A stretch of DNA of 64,000 bases from positions 1 to 64,000 of the forward strand of contig CANGJM010000004.1 of the NCBI GenBank assembly GCA_947454525.1. The letters are read 5' to 3'. Position 1 is the stretch's first letter. Each line of letters begins with the position of its first letter. A program made the translations under genes and the position numbers. The notes beneath the pieces are model-generated. The model saw only the letters and a list, made by a program, of their open reading frames with translations. It made no database searches and had not been told where the DNA came from. The stretch comes from Flavobacteriales bacterium (GTDB lineage Bacteria > Bacteroidota > Bacteroidia > Flavobacteriales_D > Crocinitomicaceae). Positions 18,032-27,938 of the stretch are shown one piece after another.

Positions 18032-19996
18032 ATGAAGAAAATTATCGTTTTATTATTAATGTTCACCGGTATTCAAGGTGCATTTGCCCAAAAGGATCCA
18101 GTAGTAATGGAAATCGATGGGAAACCAGTCACTAAAAGTGAGTTTTTACAGATTTACTTAAAAAATAATCCAACACCTAAGTTTGATCAAGCATCTTTGG
18201 ACGAATATGTCGAGATGTTTACCAAGTTTAAATTGAAGGTCGCAGAAGCGGAGAAATTGGGTTACGACACCATTCCAAAGTTGAAAAAAGAATTGGATGG
18301 ATACCGCAAACAATTGGCTTTGCCTTATTTGATTGATTCAGTTGAGAATCAAGCGATGGTTGCTCAGGCATACGACCGTATCAAAAACGAAGTGCGTGCT
18401 TCACACATGTTGATTCGTGTGGATGCGAACGCGAGTCCAAAGGATACACTAATTGCCTACAATAAAATTATGGCACTTAAAGCACGAATCGAAAAAGGAG
18501 AAGATTTTGCTTCCGTTGCGAAAATGAAAAATGGTTCAGAGGATCCATCTGCCGCATCAAACGGTGGTGACTTGGGGTATTTTACGGCATTCCAGATGGT
18601 GTATCCATTTGAGGAAAAAGCGTTCACGACTCCAGTTGGTCAAGTATCTGATCCATTCCGTACTCGTTATGGGTACCACATTGTAAAAGTGACAGATAAA
18701 CGTCCATCCCGTGGAACGATTCGCGTTGCACACATCATGGTGTCCACAGGAAAGGATGCAACGACTGAGGCAAAAGGAAATGCAGAGAAAAAAATCAATG
18801 AGATTTACGATAAATTAGTAGCAGGAGAAAAATGGGAAACGCTTGTTTCCTTGCATTCTGATGATGCGAATTCCGTGAAAAAAAATGGAGAGCTTCCAGC
18901 ATTCGGTTCCGGAACGACTCAACGCATGGTTCCTGCTTTTGAGGATGCCGCATTTGCTTTGAAAGAAGTTGGTCAATATAGCAAACCAGTTAAAACAGAT
19001 TTTGGTTACCATATCATTAAATTGGTAGAGTGGAAAGAGGTTTCTTCTTTCGAGAGTATGAAAAAGGAATTGCAAACGAAAGTAAACAAAGACGAGCGCT
19101 CGAAAAAAACACAAGATGCATTTGTATCCAAATTGAAAGCGAACTACAACTATGCATACAAAGGAAATAAAAACTTAAAATGGTTCAATGATCATTTGGA
19201 TTCCACATATTACCTTGGTAAATGGAGTGCAGATGGAAAGTTGAAATCAAATAAAGTACTATTCGAATTAAACGGGGAAACGGCAGATTTCACCCAACAG
19301 GCATTTGCTCAATACCTAGAGAAGAATTACCGTGGTGTAAAACGCGATGAAAATAAGGTGGTGGTTGCAAAACAATATAAAAGCTGGGAGAAAGCAGCGA
19401 TTTTGCAATATGAAGAGTCCGTTTTGCCTACGAAATATCCAGAATATAAAGCTTTGTTGAAAGAATACCATGATGGAATTATCTTGTATGAAATCATGCA
19501 GGACCGTGTGTGGAACAAAGCAGTGAAGGATACTACTGGACTTCGTGCATATTTCACCGCAAATCAATCCAAATACACGTGGCAAAAACGCCTAGACGCG
19601 ACAGTTTACGAATGTTTAAACAAAGAAATTGCAACGAAAGTAGCTGCGATGTTGAAAAATGACACCATCAATTCGAAAGATGTGTTGGATGTCATTAACA
19701 AAGATTCTGAATTGAACTTAAAGGTAAAAATGAATAAGTTTGACATCGCTCAAACGCCATTCTTAGCAAATAGAAATTTGTCCAAAGGAATCAATCAGGC
19801 GTATGATTTTGAAGGAAAAGTATACGTGGTGAAAGTAAACGCAGTATTGGAGCCAGGATTGAAGGAATTCAGTGAGGCGAAAGGAATGGCGACATCTGAT
19901 TACCAAAATTACTTGGAATCAACATGGTTAGAATCATTGAAAAGTACACATACGGTGAAAGTGAATAAAGATGTTCTTTATCAAATCGGAAACTAA
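18032..19996 (+). CDS. Periplasmic peptidylprolyl isomerase/chaperone with two parvulin domains
   Basis: This 654-residue exported protein has a signal peptide (MKKIIVLLLMFTGIQGAFAQ), a SurA-like helical region, and two PpiC/parvulin domains. The first runs from RASHMLIRVD to YGYHIVKVTDKRP, the second from RVAHIMVSTGK to FGYHIIKLVEWK. A third, more divergent C-terminal region of about 250 residues follows. It probably helps outer-membrane proteins cross the periplasm. It is followed after three bases by a second SurA-type gene, and the pair probably works on the same clients. Confidence 0.88.
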   Translation: MKKIIVLLLMFTGIQGAFAQKDPVVMEIDGKPVTKSEFLQIYLKNNPTPKFDQASLDEYVEMFTKFKLKVAEAEKLGYDTIPKLKKELDGYRKQLALPYLIDSVENQAMVAQAYDRIKNEVRASHMLIRVDANASPKDTLIAYNKIMALKARIEKGEDFASVAKMKNGSEDPSAASNGGDLGYFTAFQMVYPFEEKAFTTPVGQVSDPFRTRYGYHIVKVTDKRPSRGTIRVAHIMVSTGKDATTEAKGNAEKKINEIYDKLVAGEKWETLVSLHSDDANSVKKNGELPAFGSGTTQRMVPAFEDAAFALKEVGQYSKPVKTDFGYHIIKLVEWKEVSSFESMKKELQTKVNKDERSKKTQDAFVSKLKANYNYAYKGNKNLKWFNDHLDSTYYLGKWSADGKLKSNKVLFELNGETADFTQQAFAQYLEKNYRGVKRDENKVVVAKQYKSWEKAAILQYEESVLPTKYPEYKALLKEYHDGIILYEIMQDRVWNKAVKDTTGLRAYFTANQSKYTWQKRLDATVYECLNKEIATKVAAMLKNDTINSKDVLDVINKDSELNLKVKMNKFDIAQTPFLANRNLSKGINQAYDFEGKVYVVKVNAVLEPGLKEFSEAKGMATSDYQNYLESTWLESLKSTHTVKVNKDVLYQIGN

Positions 19997-19999
19997 ACG

Positions 20000-21358
20000 A
20001 TGAAAGGATACACACTGTTAATCTGGATATTTGTAAGTGCCTACAGTTTTGCTCAGCCGTCAAAGGTGGTGAATAAAATTGTTGCTCAAGTTGGTGATAA
20101 TATCATTCTTTTATCCGATATCGAATCTCAGTTATTACAAGCTGAACAAGGACAAGTGAAGGTCACGGAAGCGATGGAATGTGGGATTCTTGAGCAGCTG
20201 ATGATTCAAGAGTTATTGATCAACCAGGCCATGTTGGACAGTTTAGTCATCAAAGACGAAACGGTAGACTACGAAATGGAGAATCGCCTTCGTATCCTAG
20301 AATCCAAAATGGGAGGAAGAGATAAGTTGGAAGCTTACTACGGTAAATCGGTCACTCAAATCAAAGAAGAGTTTCGTGCCAAAATTAAAGAACGCTTGTT
20401 GGCTCAAGAGATGGAATCTAAAATTGTCTCGGAAGTAACGATTACTCCAAAAGAAGTTGCTGCTTATTTTAATTCCTTACCGAAGGACAGCATTCCGTAC
20501 ATTAACATGAAACTAAGCTTTCAGCAGATTGTTCAATATCCTGTCATTACAAAGGAAGACAAAAAAAGAGCATTCGATCAATTGGCTGAAATCCGAAACT
20601 TGATTTTAACTAAGGGTAAAAACTTTGAGACCATGGCTAGGATTCACTCCCAAGATCCAGGAAGTGCAAGTCAAGGAGGGAAGATATCAGCGACAAAAGG
20701 AATGATGGTTCCACAATTTGAGGAAACACTGTTCAAATTGAAGGTTGGAGAAGTGTCCGAAATCGTTGAAACCACTTATGGTTACCACATCATTAAGCTT
20801 ATTTCTCGAAAAGGAAATGATTATACAGTTTCCCATATCCTCATTATGCCGGAATTTAATGCCCAGAGCAGTAGCATCGCGACAACGAAGATTGATTCGT
20901 GTTATGCCATGTTAAAGGAAAACCGCATTACTTGGGATGAAGCTGTTCTTCGCTTTTCCAATGACGATTTAACGAAACAAAATAGAGGGATGATTACCAA
21001 TCCTATTTCTGGAGATCCACTTTGGGATATGGAGGACTTGAATGAAGTCGATCAGCAAATCTACCTCTTAACAGATGCCTTGAATAAAGGAGATGTGACT
21101 CAACCAAGTATGTACATAGATATCTATGAGCGCAAACAAGGGGTGAGAATTGTCCGTCTGGCGGAGCGTTTCCCTGCACATCTTGCTAATTTGAACGATG
21201 ACTATGCTTTAATTAAATTAGCTGCTGAAAACGACAAAAAACAGAAAACCCTCGATAGTTGGGTAGATAGTAAAATTGGAAATGCCTATGTGCGCATTGA
21301 TAAATCATACGAGTCGTGTGATTTCAGAAATAATTGGATAAAAACAAACGATAAGTAA
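20000..21358 (+). CDS. SurA-type peptidylprolyl isomerase/outer-membrane chaperone
   Basis: This 452-residue protein has a signal peptide (MKGYTLLIWIFVSAYSFAQ) and the SurA N-domain signature VVNKIVAQVGDNIILLSDIE. One clear parvulin domain runs from MKLSFQQIVQYP to TTYGYHIIKLISRKG, and a second degraded one follows (YTVSHILIMPEF). It would escort unfolded barrel proteins to the BAM complex. It is three bases after the double-parvulin gene and one base before the MoxR gene, implying a single transcript. Confidence 0.9.
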   Translation: MKGYTLLIWIFVSAYSFAQPSKVVNKIVAQVGDNIILLSDIESQLLQAEQGQVKVTEAMECGILEQLMIQELLINQAMLDSLVIKDETVDYEMENRLRILESKMGGRDKLEAYYGKSVTQIKEEFRAKIKERLLAQEMESKIVSEVTITPKEVAAYFNSLPKDSIPYINMKLSFQQIVQYPVITKEDKKRAFDQLAEIRNLILTKGKNFETMARIHSQDPGSASQGGKISATKGMMVPQFEETLFKLKVGEVSEIVETTYGYHIIKLISRKGNDYTVSHILIMPEFNAQSSSIATTKIDSCYAMLKENRITWDEAVLRFSNDDLTKQNRGMITNPISGDPLWDMEDLNEVDQQIYLLTDALNKGDVTQPSMYIDIYERKQGVRIVRLAERFPAHLANLNDDYALIKLAAENDKKQKTLDSWVDSKIGNAYVRIDKSYESCDFRNNWIKTNDK

Positions 21359-21359
21359 G

Positions 21360-22313
21360 ATGACGGATAAAGAGAAAATTGATCAGCTTGTTTTAGATTA
21401 TCATGCACTAAAGAACGAAATTCACAAAGTCATTATCGGACAGGATGATGTGGTGGATCAAGTGTTAATCGCTATTTTTTCACGAGCACATTGCTTGTTG
21501 GTCGGGGTTCCTGGTTTAGCTAAAACATTATTGGTGAATACCATCGCGGAAACCTTAGGTTTGTCGTTTAACCGAGTTCAGTTTACACCGGACTTAATGC
21601 CATCGGATATCGTTGGATCGGAGATTTTAGATGAAAGCAAGCAGTTTAAATTTATTCCTGGACCCTTGTTCTCGAACATCATTCTTGCGGATGAGATCAA
21701 CCGTACACCTCCAAAAACGCAATCAGCTTTGCTTGAAGCGATGCAAGAGCGTCGTGTGACCGCAGCTGGTAAAACATACGACTTGCCCGCTCCATTTTTT
21801 GTTTTGGCAACACAGAATCCAATTGAGCAGGAAGGAACATATCCACTTCCGGAAGCACAGTTAGACCGTTTCATGTTCAATATCTGGGTAGATTACCCAT
21901 CTTACTTGGAGGAACTTGCGATTGTTAAAGCGACAACTTCAGATCATAAAGTAAGTCTTCAGAAATTGTTGAATGCGGAGCAAATCATGGAATACCAAGA
22001 ATTGGTGCGACGCATTCCTGTCGCTGACAACGTGTTGGAATATGCGGTTAAATTGGTTGCTAAAACGCGTGTAAATGCGCCAGAAGCAACGCAATTAACA
22101 AAAGATTACATTACTTGGGGAGCTGGTCCAAGAGCTTCTCAATATTTAATCGTTGGTGCAAAGTGTCATGCAGCCCTTCGTGGTAAATATTCACCGGATA
22201 TCGAAGATGTAAAAGTAGTTGCGAAAGCAATTCTTCGTCACCGCCTCGTGCGAAATTACCGTGCCGAAGCAGAAGGTTACTCCATGGATCGCATTATCGA
22301 AGAATTACTGTAA
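21360..22313 (+). CDS. MoxR-family AAA+ ATPase
   Basis: A 317-residue AAA+ ATPase of the MoxR/RavA class, thought to remodel or activate proteins. Walker A is GVPGLAKT (49-56), Walker B is ILADEINR (about 108-115), and the sensor-1 LATQNPIEQEGTYPLPEAQLDRF is characteristic. MoxR genes are usually followed by DUF58 and VWA-domain genes. Here none follows, and a 244-base gap separates it from an unrelated TPR gene. Its position behind two periplasmic chaperones suggests a link to envelope quality control, which is inference. Confidence 0.93.
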   Translation: MTDKEKIDQLVLDYHALKNEIHKVIIGQDDVVDQVLIAIFSRAHCLLVGVPGLAKTLLVNTIAETLGLSFNRVQFTPDLMPSDIVGSEILDESKQFKFIPGPLFSNIILADEINRTPPKTQSALLEAMQERRVTAAGKTYDLPAPFFVLATQNPIEQEGTYPLPEAQLDRFMFNIWVDYPSYLEELAIVKATTSDHKVSLQKLLNAEQIMEYQELVRRIPVADNVLEYAVKLVAKTRVNAPEATQLTKDYITWGAGPRASQYLIVGAKCHAALRGKYSPDIEDVKVVAKAILRHRLVRNYRAEAEGYSMDRIIEELL

Positions 22314-22557
22314 TTTCTTTTTTAGAGAATTTCTCGCAAGGCTGATTCTGTAATTATTCTATTGAATAACAGTTGATTAGTATTGTTTTCATCTGCTTCT
22401 CGCCCTATCTTAGTGTAAAAAAGACGCTTGCTTGAATGCAGCGTTGAATGCATCGCTGTGATGAGTTTTTAACAAATTGACGTTTTGTTGAAAACTGCAC
22501 TTTGTTTCCTTTTTATTTTCGGGTCAAAGGGCTTAATTTTATATAAAAATTGAGTAC

Positions 22558-23955
22558 ATGTTCGATGACGACGAAGAAGAATTTGCAGACGGCAGTTTGA
22601 TCGAAGATATCGAACGCTTTGAAGCGCATTTACAAGGGAATACATTGCATTTCATGGATAGTGACCGCATCGAAAACATCATCGATCATTACCTCGTGCA
22701 AGGACAATACCAAAAAGCGAAGGCAGCTTCAGAATTGGGAATGTATCAATTTGCATACAATCCACTTTTTCAATTACGGAAAGCTCAATCCCTCGGCGGA
22801 CTTGGAATTTTGAATGAGGCCCTAGAAATGGTGCATGTCATTGAAAAAACCATGACGCCTTCCTCGGAGTTGTTTTTAACCAAAGCTTCGTTGTATTCGC
22901 AATTGAGAGACCACAAAAACGCGATTAAGTATTTTCATTTGGCAATTGATGTTTCTGAGCCAAACGAAACGGACTTTATTTATTTGGATATTTCCATTGA
23001 ATTTCAACGTATGCGCATGTATCCGGAGGCAATTGGGGTCCTAAAGGAAGCGTTGCGCGTAAACAAATACAACGAAAGTGCCTTGTACGAATTGGGTAGA
23101 TGTTACGATGTAATGGGTGAAAGTCAGGAAGCCGTTAAATCGTACACCGAATTCATTGATGAGCAACCGTACTCATCGACAGCTTGGTATAACTTGGGAA
23201 ATGCATACAGCAAGCTCGAAGATTTTGAGAAGGCTGTTTGGGCTTACGACTATGCCATTTTGATTAATGACGAATTTGGTCCAGCGCATTTCAATATTGG
23301 AAACTCCTATTTGTCCCTTGAAAAATACCATAAGGCAATTGAACATTTCGAATTGTGTCAAAAGCACGATGGAGATGATGCCATGGCCATGTGCTACATC
23401 GGTGAGGCTTACGAGCAATTGAATGAGTTCGATTTGTCCAAACACTATTACAAGAAAAGCATCGAAATGGAACCAATGCTTCCAGAAGCGTGGTTGGGAC
23501 TTGGAATCGTCGAAGACTTATTGGGCAATACACGCGAAGGAATCGTTTTAATTCAAAAGGCCTTGGATTTTGACCCGGAAAATGCGGGAATTTACCATGT
23601 CCTTGCTGGTGCATACGAAAAGCTTGAATTAAGGGAAGAAACCCAATTTCATTATGAAAAGTCTTTGGAATTAAATCCCGCGGATGAAGAATGCTTGTCC
23701 GATTACATAGAATTTATCAGTAGTGAGTCCCCAAGAGAGGCGTACAATGTGTTACAATCCTTTCTGGAAGGTGAAAAAGAAAACGGCATCGCTCACGTGC
23801 TAGAGGTGAATTTGCAATGGCAACTCGGACAACGTTCGGAGGCTATTCGCTTATTTACTCATTGCTTGGAAAAAGATTCCATCAAAGCAAAAACAATCTT
23901 TGAAATCAATCCTAAATTATTGGATGATCATGATTTCTTAAATTTATCCGAATAA
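22558..23955 (+). CDS. TPR-repeat protein
   Basis: A 465-residue cytoplasmic protein with an acidic N-terminus (MFDDDEEEFADGS) and about nine or ten tandem tetratricopeptide repeats. Examples are STAWYNLGNAYSKLEDFEKA and GPAHFNIGNSYLSLEKYHKA. TPRs bind other proteins, and no catalytic domain is present. It opens an operon with the phosphosulfolactate synthase-like gene two bases downstream. The interaction partner is not evident. Confidence 0.9.
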   Translation: MFDDDEEEFADGSLIEDIERFEAHLQGNTLHFMDSDRIENIIDHYLVQGQYQKAKAASELGMYQFAYNPLFQLRKAQSLGGLGILNEALEMVHVIEKTMTPSSELFLTKASLYSQLRDHKNAIKYFHLAIDVSEPNETDFIYLDISIEFQRMRMYPEAIGVLKEALRVNKYNESALYELGRCYDVMGESQEAVKSYTEFIDEQPYSSTAWYNLGNAYSKLEDFEKAVWAYDYAILINDEFGPAHFNIGNSYLSLEKYHKAIEHFELCQKHDGDDAMAMCYIGEAYEQLNEFDLSKHYYKKSIEMEPMLPEAWLGLGIVEDLLGNTREGIVLIQKALDFDPENAGIYHVLAGAYEKLELREETQFHYEKSLELNPADEECLSDYIEFISSESPREAYNVLQSFLEGEKENGIAHVLEVNLQWQLGQRSEAIRLFTHCLEKDSIKAKTIFEINPKLLDDHDFLNLSE

Positions 23956-23957
23956 TT

Positions 23958-24782
23958 ATGAATTTTAATTTAACCTTCATTCCAAAAAGAAGCGAAAAGC
24001 CTAGAAATAAAGGCGTGACCATGATGATGGACAAAGGCCTAGGCTTGCGTGAAACAGAGCATTTCATTGAGGCATCTGGACATTTAACGGATATTGTAAA
24101 GTTTGGATTCGGAACCTCTTACGTTACGAGAAACTTAGAGGAGAAAATTGCGATGTACAAAGAGGCTGGAATTCGTCCATACTTTGGTGGGACACTCTTC
24201 GAAGCTTTTTACGCTCGTGGTAAATTCAACGATTACAAAAAAGTAATTGATAAATACAAATTAGATCTTGTGGAGGTTTCTGATGGTTCTATCATCATTC
24301 CTCATGAAGAAAAATGTCAACTGATCCACGAATTATCGAAAGACATGACCGTGATGTCAGAGGTTGGATCGAAAGACTCTGGAATTTTAATTTCACCGGC
24401 GAAATGGGTGAGAAACATGAAAGGTGAACTAGATGCAGGAAGCTGGAAAGTCATTGCAGAAGGTCGTGAAGCCGGAAATGTTGGTGTTTTTCGTCCAAAC
24501 GGTACCGCACATACAATGTTGATTAATCGCATCATTGCTAGCGTGAAACCAGAAGACATCCTTTGGGAGGCGCCACAGAAAAACCAACAAGTGTGGTTCA
24601 TTAAATTGTTCGGTGCGGAAGTTAACCTAGGTAACATCGCGCCAAATGACATGATTCCGTTGGAATGCCTTCGATTAGGATTGCGTGGAGATACGTTTTT
24701 TGATTTCCTTCCGAAATCTTATGCTGATCGCTTGAAACAAGTCAACGATGAGGAGGATGAAACCGACGAAGACGATAATTGA
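23958..24782 (+). CDS. Phosphosulfolactate synthase-like protein (ComA family)
   Basis: In methanogens ComA adds sulfite to phosphoenolpyruvate to make phosphosulfolactate, the first step to coenzyme M. This 274-residue homologue is a TIM-barrel type with the family stretch TMMMDKGLGLRETEHF, the DIVKFGFGTSYV strand, and the GIRPYFGGTLFEAFYARG segment. The C-terminal LGLRGDTFFDFLP motif also fits. Bacteroidota carry this gene without making coenzyme M. A role in other sulfonates is possible but unproven. It is coupled to the TPR gene (two-base gap) and overlaps the WD40 gene by about 35 bases. Confidence 0.85.
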   Translation: MNFNLTFIPKRSEKPRNKGVTMMMDKGLGLRETEHFIEASGHLTDIVKFGFGTSYVTRNLEEKIAMYKEAGIRPYFGGTLFEAFYARGKFNDYKKVIDKYKLDLVEVSDGSIIIPHEEKCQLIHELSKDMTVMSEVGSKDSGILISPAKWVRNMKGELDAGSWKVIAEGREAGNVGVFRPNGTAHTMLINRIIASVKPEDILWEAPQKNQQVWFIKLFGAEVNLGNIAPNDMIPLECLRLGLRGDTFFDFLPKSYADRLKQVNDEEDETDEDDN

Positions 24783-25683
24783 TTCCACTACGGAACTTCT
24801 TCCGTTACATCATTTTCGAGGACATAGTGGTCCGATTTACGACATCAATTTTGATGGGCAATTTGTGTATTCTGCGGCAGCGGATCGTTTCGTGACGCGG
24901 TGGAATAAATCCACAGGTGAACAAGATGCCTTCGCTATTCGTTGTGAAGCCGTGCCTTTTTCCATTCAGTTGTTTTCAAATGCTAAAAAACTAGCGATTG
25001 GATTGTCAACGGGTCAAGTGCACATTGTGGATATCGAACAGAAACAAGAACTCCATCATTTTACGCAACATCAAGCAGGTATTTTTGCCATGTTTGAAAC
25101 TCAGGACAAACGCTTGTTGTGTGTAGGAGATGCGGATGGATACTTAAGTGTTTGGGAAACCGCTACGATGAAATTACTCATCATCCTTCCTTTATCCTGC
25201 GGGAAAATTCGCTCCATTCGACAATTAAACGAAACAAGTATTCTTATCGCTGGTGGAACAGGGGAGGTGCGCGTCTTGGAAACAGAATTCTTTAATGAAC
25301 TACACCGCTTTTATGCACACGAGGGAGGGACAAGTGTTTTGTGCGTGGACCAAACTAGAAATGAATTAATCACTGGAGGAAAAGATGGCTACCTGCGTTG
25401 GTGGGAACTCGAAACGTTCGCCTTGAAAAAAGCATTGCCGGCGCACAAAGGAACAATCTATGGACTAGAGTTTATCGATAAAGAACATTTTGTATCGGTA
25501 AGCCGCGATAAATCAGTGAAAATTTGGAAGGCAAGTGAGCGAATGGTCATCGAGAAATTAAGCGATAAAAGTTCCGGTCATCGTCGCTCCATAAATGCGC
25601 TCTGTAGCAACGAAAATGGACAATTCGCCTACGCGGGAGACGATAAAATGATTCACTTATTTCAATTCGGTAAACAAGATTAG
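24748..25683 (+). CDS. WD40-repeat protein
   Basis: A 311-residue cytoplasmic beta-propeller with about seven WD40 repeats. Clear blades include FRGHSGPIYDINFDGQFV, KHFVSVSRDKSVKIWK-like and AHKGTIYGLEFIDKEHFV. Such propellers are docking platforms without enzymatic activity. Two in-frame ATGs (24748 and 24757) lie inside the 3' end of the upstream ComA-like gene, giving an unusually long 26-35-base overlap, so translation is probably coupled. The partner is unknown. Co-expression with a TPR protein suggests a scaffold. Confidence 0.88.
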   Translation: MRRMKPTKTIIDSTTELLPLHHFRGHSGPIYDINFDGQFVYSAAADRFVTRWNKSTGEQDAFAIRCEAVPFSIQLFSNAKKLAIGLSTGQVHIVDIEQKQELHHFTQHQAGIFAMFETQDKRLLCVGDADGYLSVWETATMKLLIILPLSCGKIRSIRQLNETSILIAGGTGEVRVLETEFFNELHRFYAHEGGTSVLCVDQTRNELITGGKDGYLRWWELETFALKKALPAHKGTIYGLEFIDKEHFVSVSRDKSVKIWKASERMVIEKLSDKSSGHRRSINALCSNENGQFAYAGDDKMIHLFQFGKQD

Positions 25684-25689
25684 CACTTT

Positions 25690-27936
25690 GTGCGTAATTT
25701 TAACAAAATACTCTCCGTGAAAAAGTACTTACTTCTTCTTTTATTAGTCATTAGTGCTGAATTGAATGCGCAGTTTCAGTTCAATTTTAATGATTCCATT
25801 CTCGTTTTTAAAAACGGTGAATACCTAAGTTTAGCTTGGGGAGGTGGTCACAATAACGCGCAATTTTCAGAAATAGATTACGATTTTGATGGCGATATGG
25901 ACTTGTTTGTCTTTGACAGAAGTCACGATCAAGTTCGCTTGTACCGTCATGAAGAGGCGAATGTACAGCATTACTACGTTGCTGATCCAGCTGGATTTTT
26001 GCGTTTCCCACCAGGATTACGCTACCGAGCTTATTGTGCGGATTATGATCAAGATGGAAAAAATGACCTTTTTTGCTATACGATTGGTGGATTAAAAGTC
26101 TACAAGAACGTTGGGAATGCAAGCATCGGACTTCAATGGGAACAATACAGCAATTACATAACATCGAATTACAACGGACCTGAGTTGAACTTGTACATTA
26201 GTTCAGCGGATATTCCTGCGATTGTTGATGTGGAAGGTGACGGTGATTTAGATATATTAACCTATCACATCGGCGGGGAATATTTGCAATACCACCAAAA
26301 TCAAAGTCAGGAACTATACGGACATTCGGATTCACTCATTTTTGAACTTAAAAACTCGTGTTGGGGTGGATACCGAGAGGATGTGACGACAAATGGCGTC
26401 TTTTTATTCGATACTTCAGGTCCCTGCAATGGGGCAAATGTTCCCAATCCGGAATTACCACTTGGAAGCGAACCTAAAGCACACGCTGGATCAACGGTAC
26501 TTGCGTTAGATTACGATAATTCTGGTGTGTTAGATTTGATTTTAGGTGATGTTTCCTACACCAACATGATGTTGCTCATTAATGGCGGAACTGTTCCAAA
26601 TTCGAATTCAGATATGGTTTCAATGAATACCAATTTCCCTAGTAATTCAACACCGATTAACATGCAACTTTTTCCGGCTGGATTCTATGTAGATGTGAAT
26701 TTCGATGGAATAAAAGACCTGATTGTGACCCCGAATGCAAACAATGTCTCTGAAAATGAGACGAGTGTCTTGTTCTACAAAAACACAGGAGCCAATTCAC
26801 AACCAAATTTTGTTTATCAAACAAAAGCGTTTTTGCAAAATGAAATGATTGAGCATGGAACTGCTTCGAGTCCGCAAATAGTTGATCTCAATAACGATGG
26901 ACTACAAGATTTAATCGTGTCGAACTTCTACGCGTACAAAGCAACCAATTTCAAGGAAAGTCGCTTGGCGTACTATCAAAATACCGGGACAATCGGAAAT
27001 CCAAAGTTTACGTTTGTCGATGTGAACTTCTTGAACTTGGCACAGTCCAACCTCGGACTTCGTCTCTTTCCCACGTTTGGGGATTTGAACGGCGACGGTA
27101 AGGCAGATATGATGCTTGGCTTGGAAAACGGAAGTGTTGCCTACTATCAAAACACAACGACGGGATCGAATCCAACCTTTGCTGCTCCCGTGTTGAATTA
27201 TGCGGATCAAACTGGTGCAGCAATGAACGCCGGACAATACGCCTCCCCTCAACTATTCGATCTGAACAATGATGGCAAACTGGATCTCATCCTTGGGAAG
27301 AAAACAGGGGAACTCATTTATTTTGAAAATACAGGAACAACAACGAGCCCGTCGTTCACTTTACTAAACAATGCGCTTGGCATGGTAGATACGGATGAAC
27401 TGACTCCAGACGGCTATTCCGTTCCTCATTTCTTTCGTTTTCAAGACACGACCTACTTGCTGCTTGGTGCTCACGATGGAGCCATCCATTTTTATGATTC
27501 CATCGATGGCTCATTAAATACGGGAATTTCCTTTCATGAACGCAGCGAAGATTTTCTTGGATTGAAGTCTGCGATTGGTGCGTATAGTTCGTGTTTTGTC
27601 ACGGACATTGATCAGGATAACCACCTTGATCTCTTTGTTGGACAAGACTTGGGAGGAATCTATCGTTTGGAAGATCAGCCAGGAAGTAACTTGGAACTAG
27701 AAGAAGATCGGGGACAAAACCTGCGTATTTTTCCAAATCCTGCCACGACAGAAATCACCATCTTAAGTGATGAAAACAAGGGCACAATGGATATTTATTC
27801 TCTAGAGGGAAAATGGATGTGCTCGTGGGATGTTTCCAACGGAATCAATGTGTTTTCACTTGCTGATTTAGAAAGTGGATTCTACATCCTGAAAGGACGA
27901 ACTAATGGAGTGAATCTGAAGTTTTGGAAGCGCTAA
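25690..27936 (+). CDS. FG-GAP/VCBS-repeat protein exported by T9SS
   Basis: This 748-residue secreted protein has a signal peptide (YLLLLLLVISAELNAQ) and repeated FG-GAP/VCBS blades with calcium-type DxDxDG loops, such as DYDFDGDMDLFVF, DLNNDGKLDLILG and DLNGDGKADMMLG. The last 80 residues form a T9SS type A sorting domain (LRIFPNPATTEITIL to the C-terminal LKFWKR). It should be displayed on or released from the cell surface. Start choice: the track uses a GTG at 25690, while the GTG at 25717 (MKKYLLL) gives a more usual signal peptide. It is the last gene of the TPR operon. Confidence 0.88.
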   Translation: MRNFNKILSVKKYLLLLLLVISAELNAQFQFNFNDSILVFKNGEYLSLAWGGGHNNAQFSEIDYDFDGDMDLFVFDRSHDQVRLYRHEEANVQHYYVADPAGFLRFPPGLRYRAYCADYDQDGKNDLFCYTIGGLKVYKNVGNASIGLQWEQYSNYITSNYNGPELNLYISSADIPAIVDVEGDGDLDILTYHIGGEYLQYHQNQSQELYGHSDSLIFELKNSCWGGYREDVTTNGVFLFDTSGPCNGANVPNPELPLGSEPKAHAGSTVLALDYDNSGVLDLILGDVSYTNMMLLINGGTVPNSNSDMVSMNTNFPSNSTPINMQLFPAGFYVDVNFDGIKDLIVTPNANNVSENETSVLFYKNTGANSQPNFVYQTKAFLQNEMIEHGTASSPQIVDLNNDGLQDLIVSNFYAYKATNFKESRLAYYQNTGTIGNPKFTFVDVNFLNLAQSNLGLRLFPTFGDLNGDGKADMMLGLENGSVAYYQNTTTGSNPTFAAPVLNYADQTGAAMNAGQYASPQLFDLNNDGKLDLILGKKTGELIYFENTGTTTSPSFTLLNNALGMVDTDELTPDGYSVPHFFRFQDTTYLLLGAHDGAIHFYDSIDGSLNTGISFHERSEDFLGLKSAIGAYSSCFVTDIDQDNHLDLFVGQDLGGIYRLEDQPGSNLELEEDRGQNLRIFPNPATTEITILSDENKGTMDIYSLEGKWMCSWDVSNGINVFSLADLESGFYILKGRTNGVNLKFWKR

Positions 27937-27938
27937 AC

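Noticed and set aside
22432-22455. 12-bp tandem TTGAATGCA(G/T)CG
   Set aside because: Only two short copies in a non-coding gap; chance is likely.
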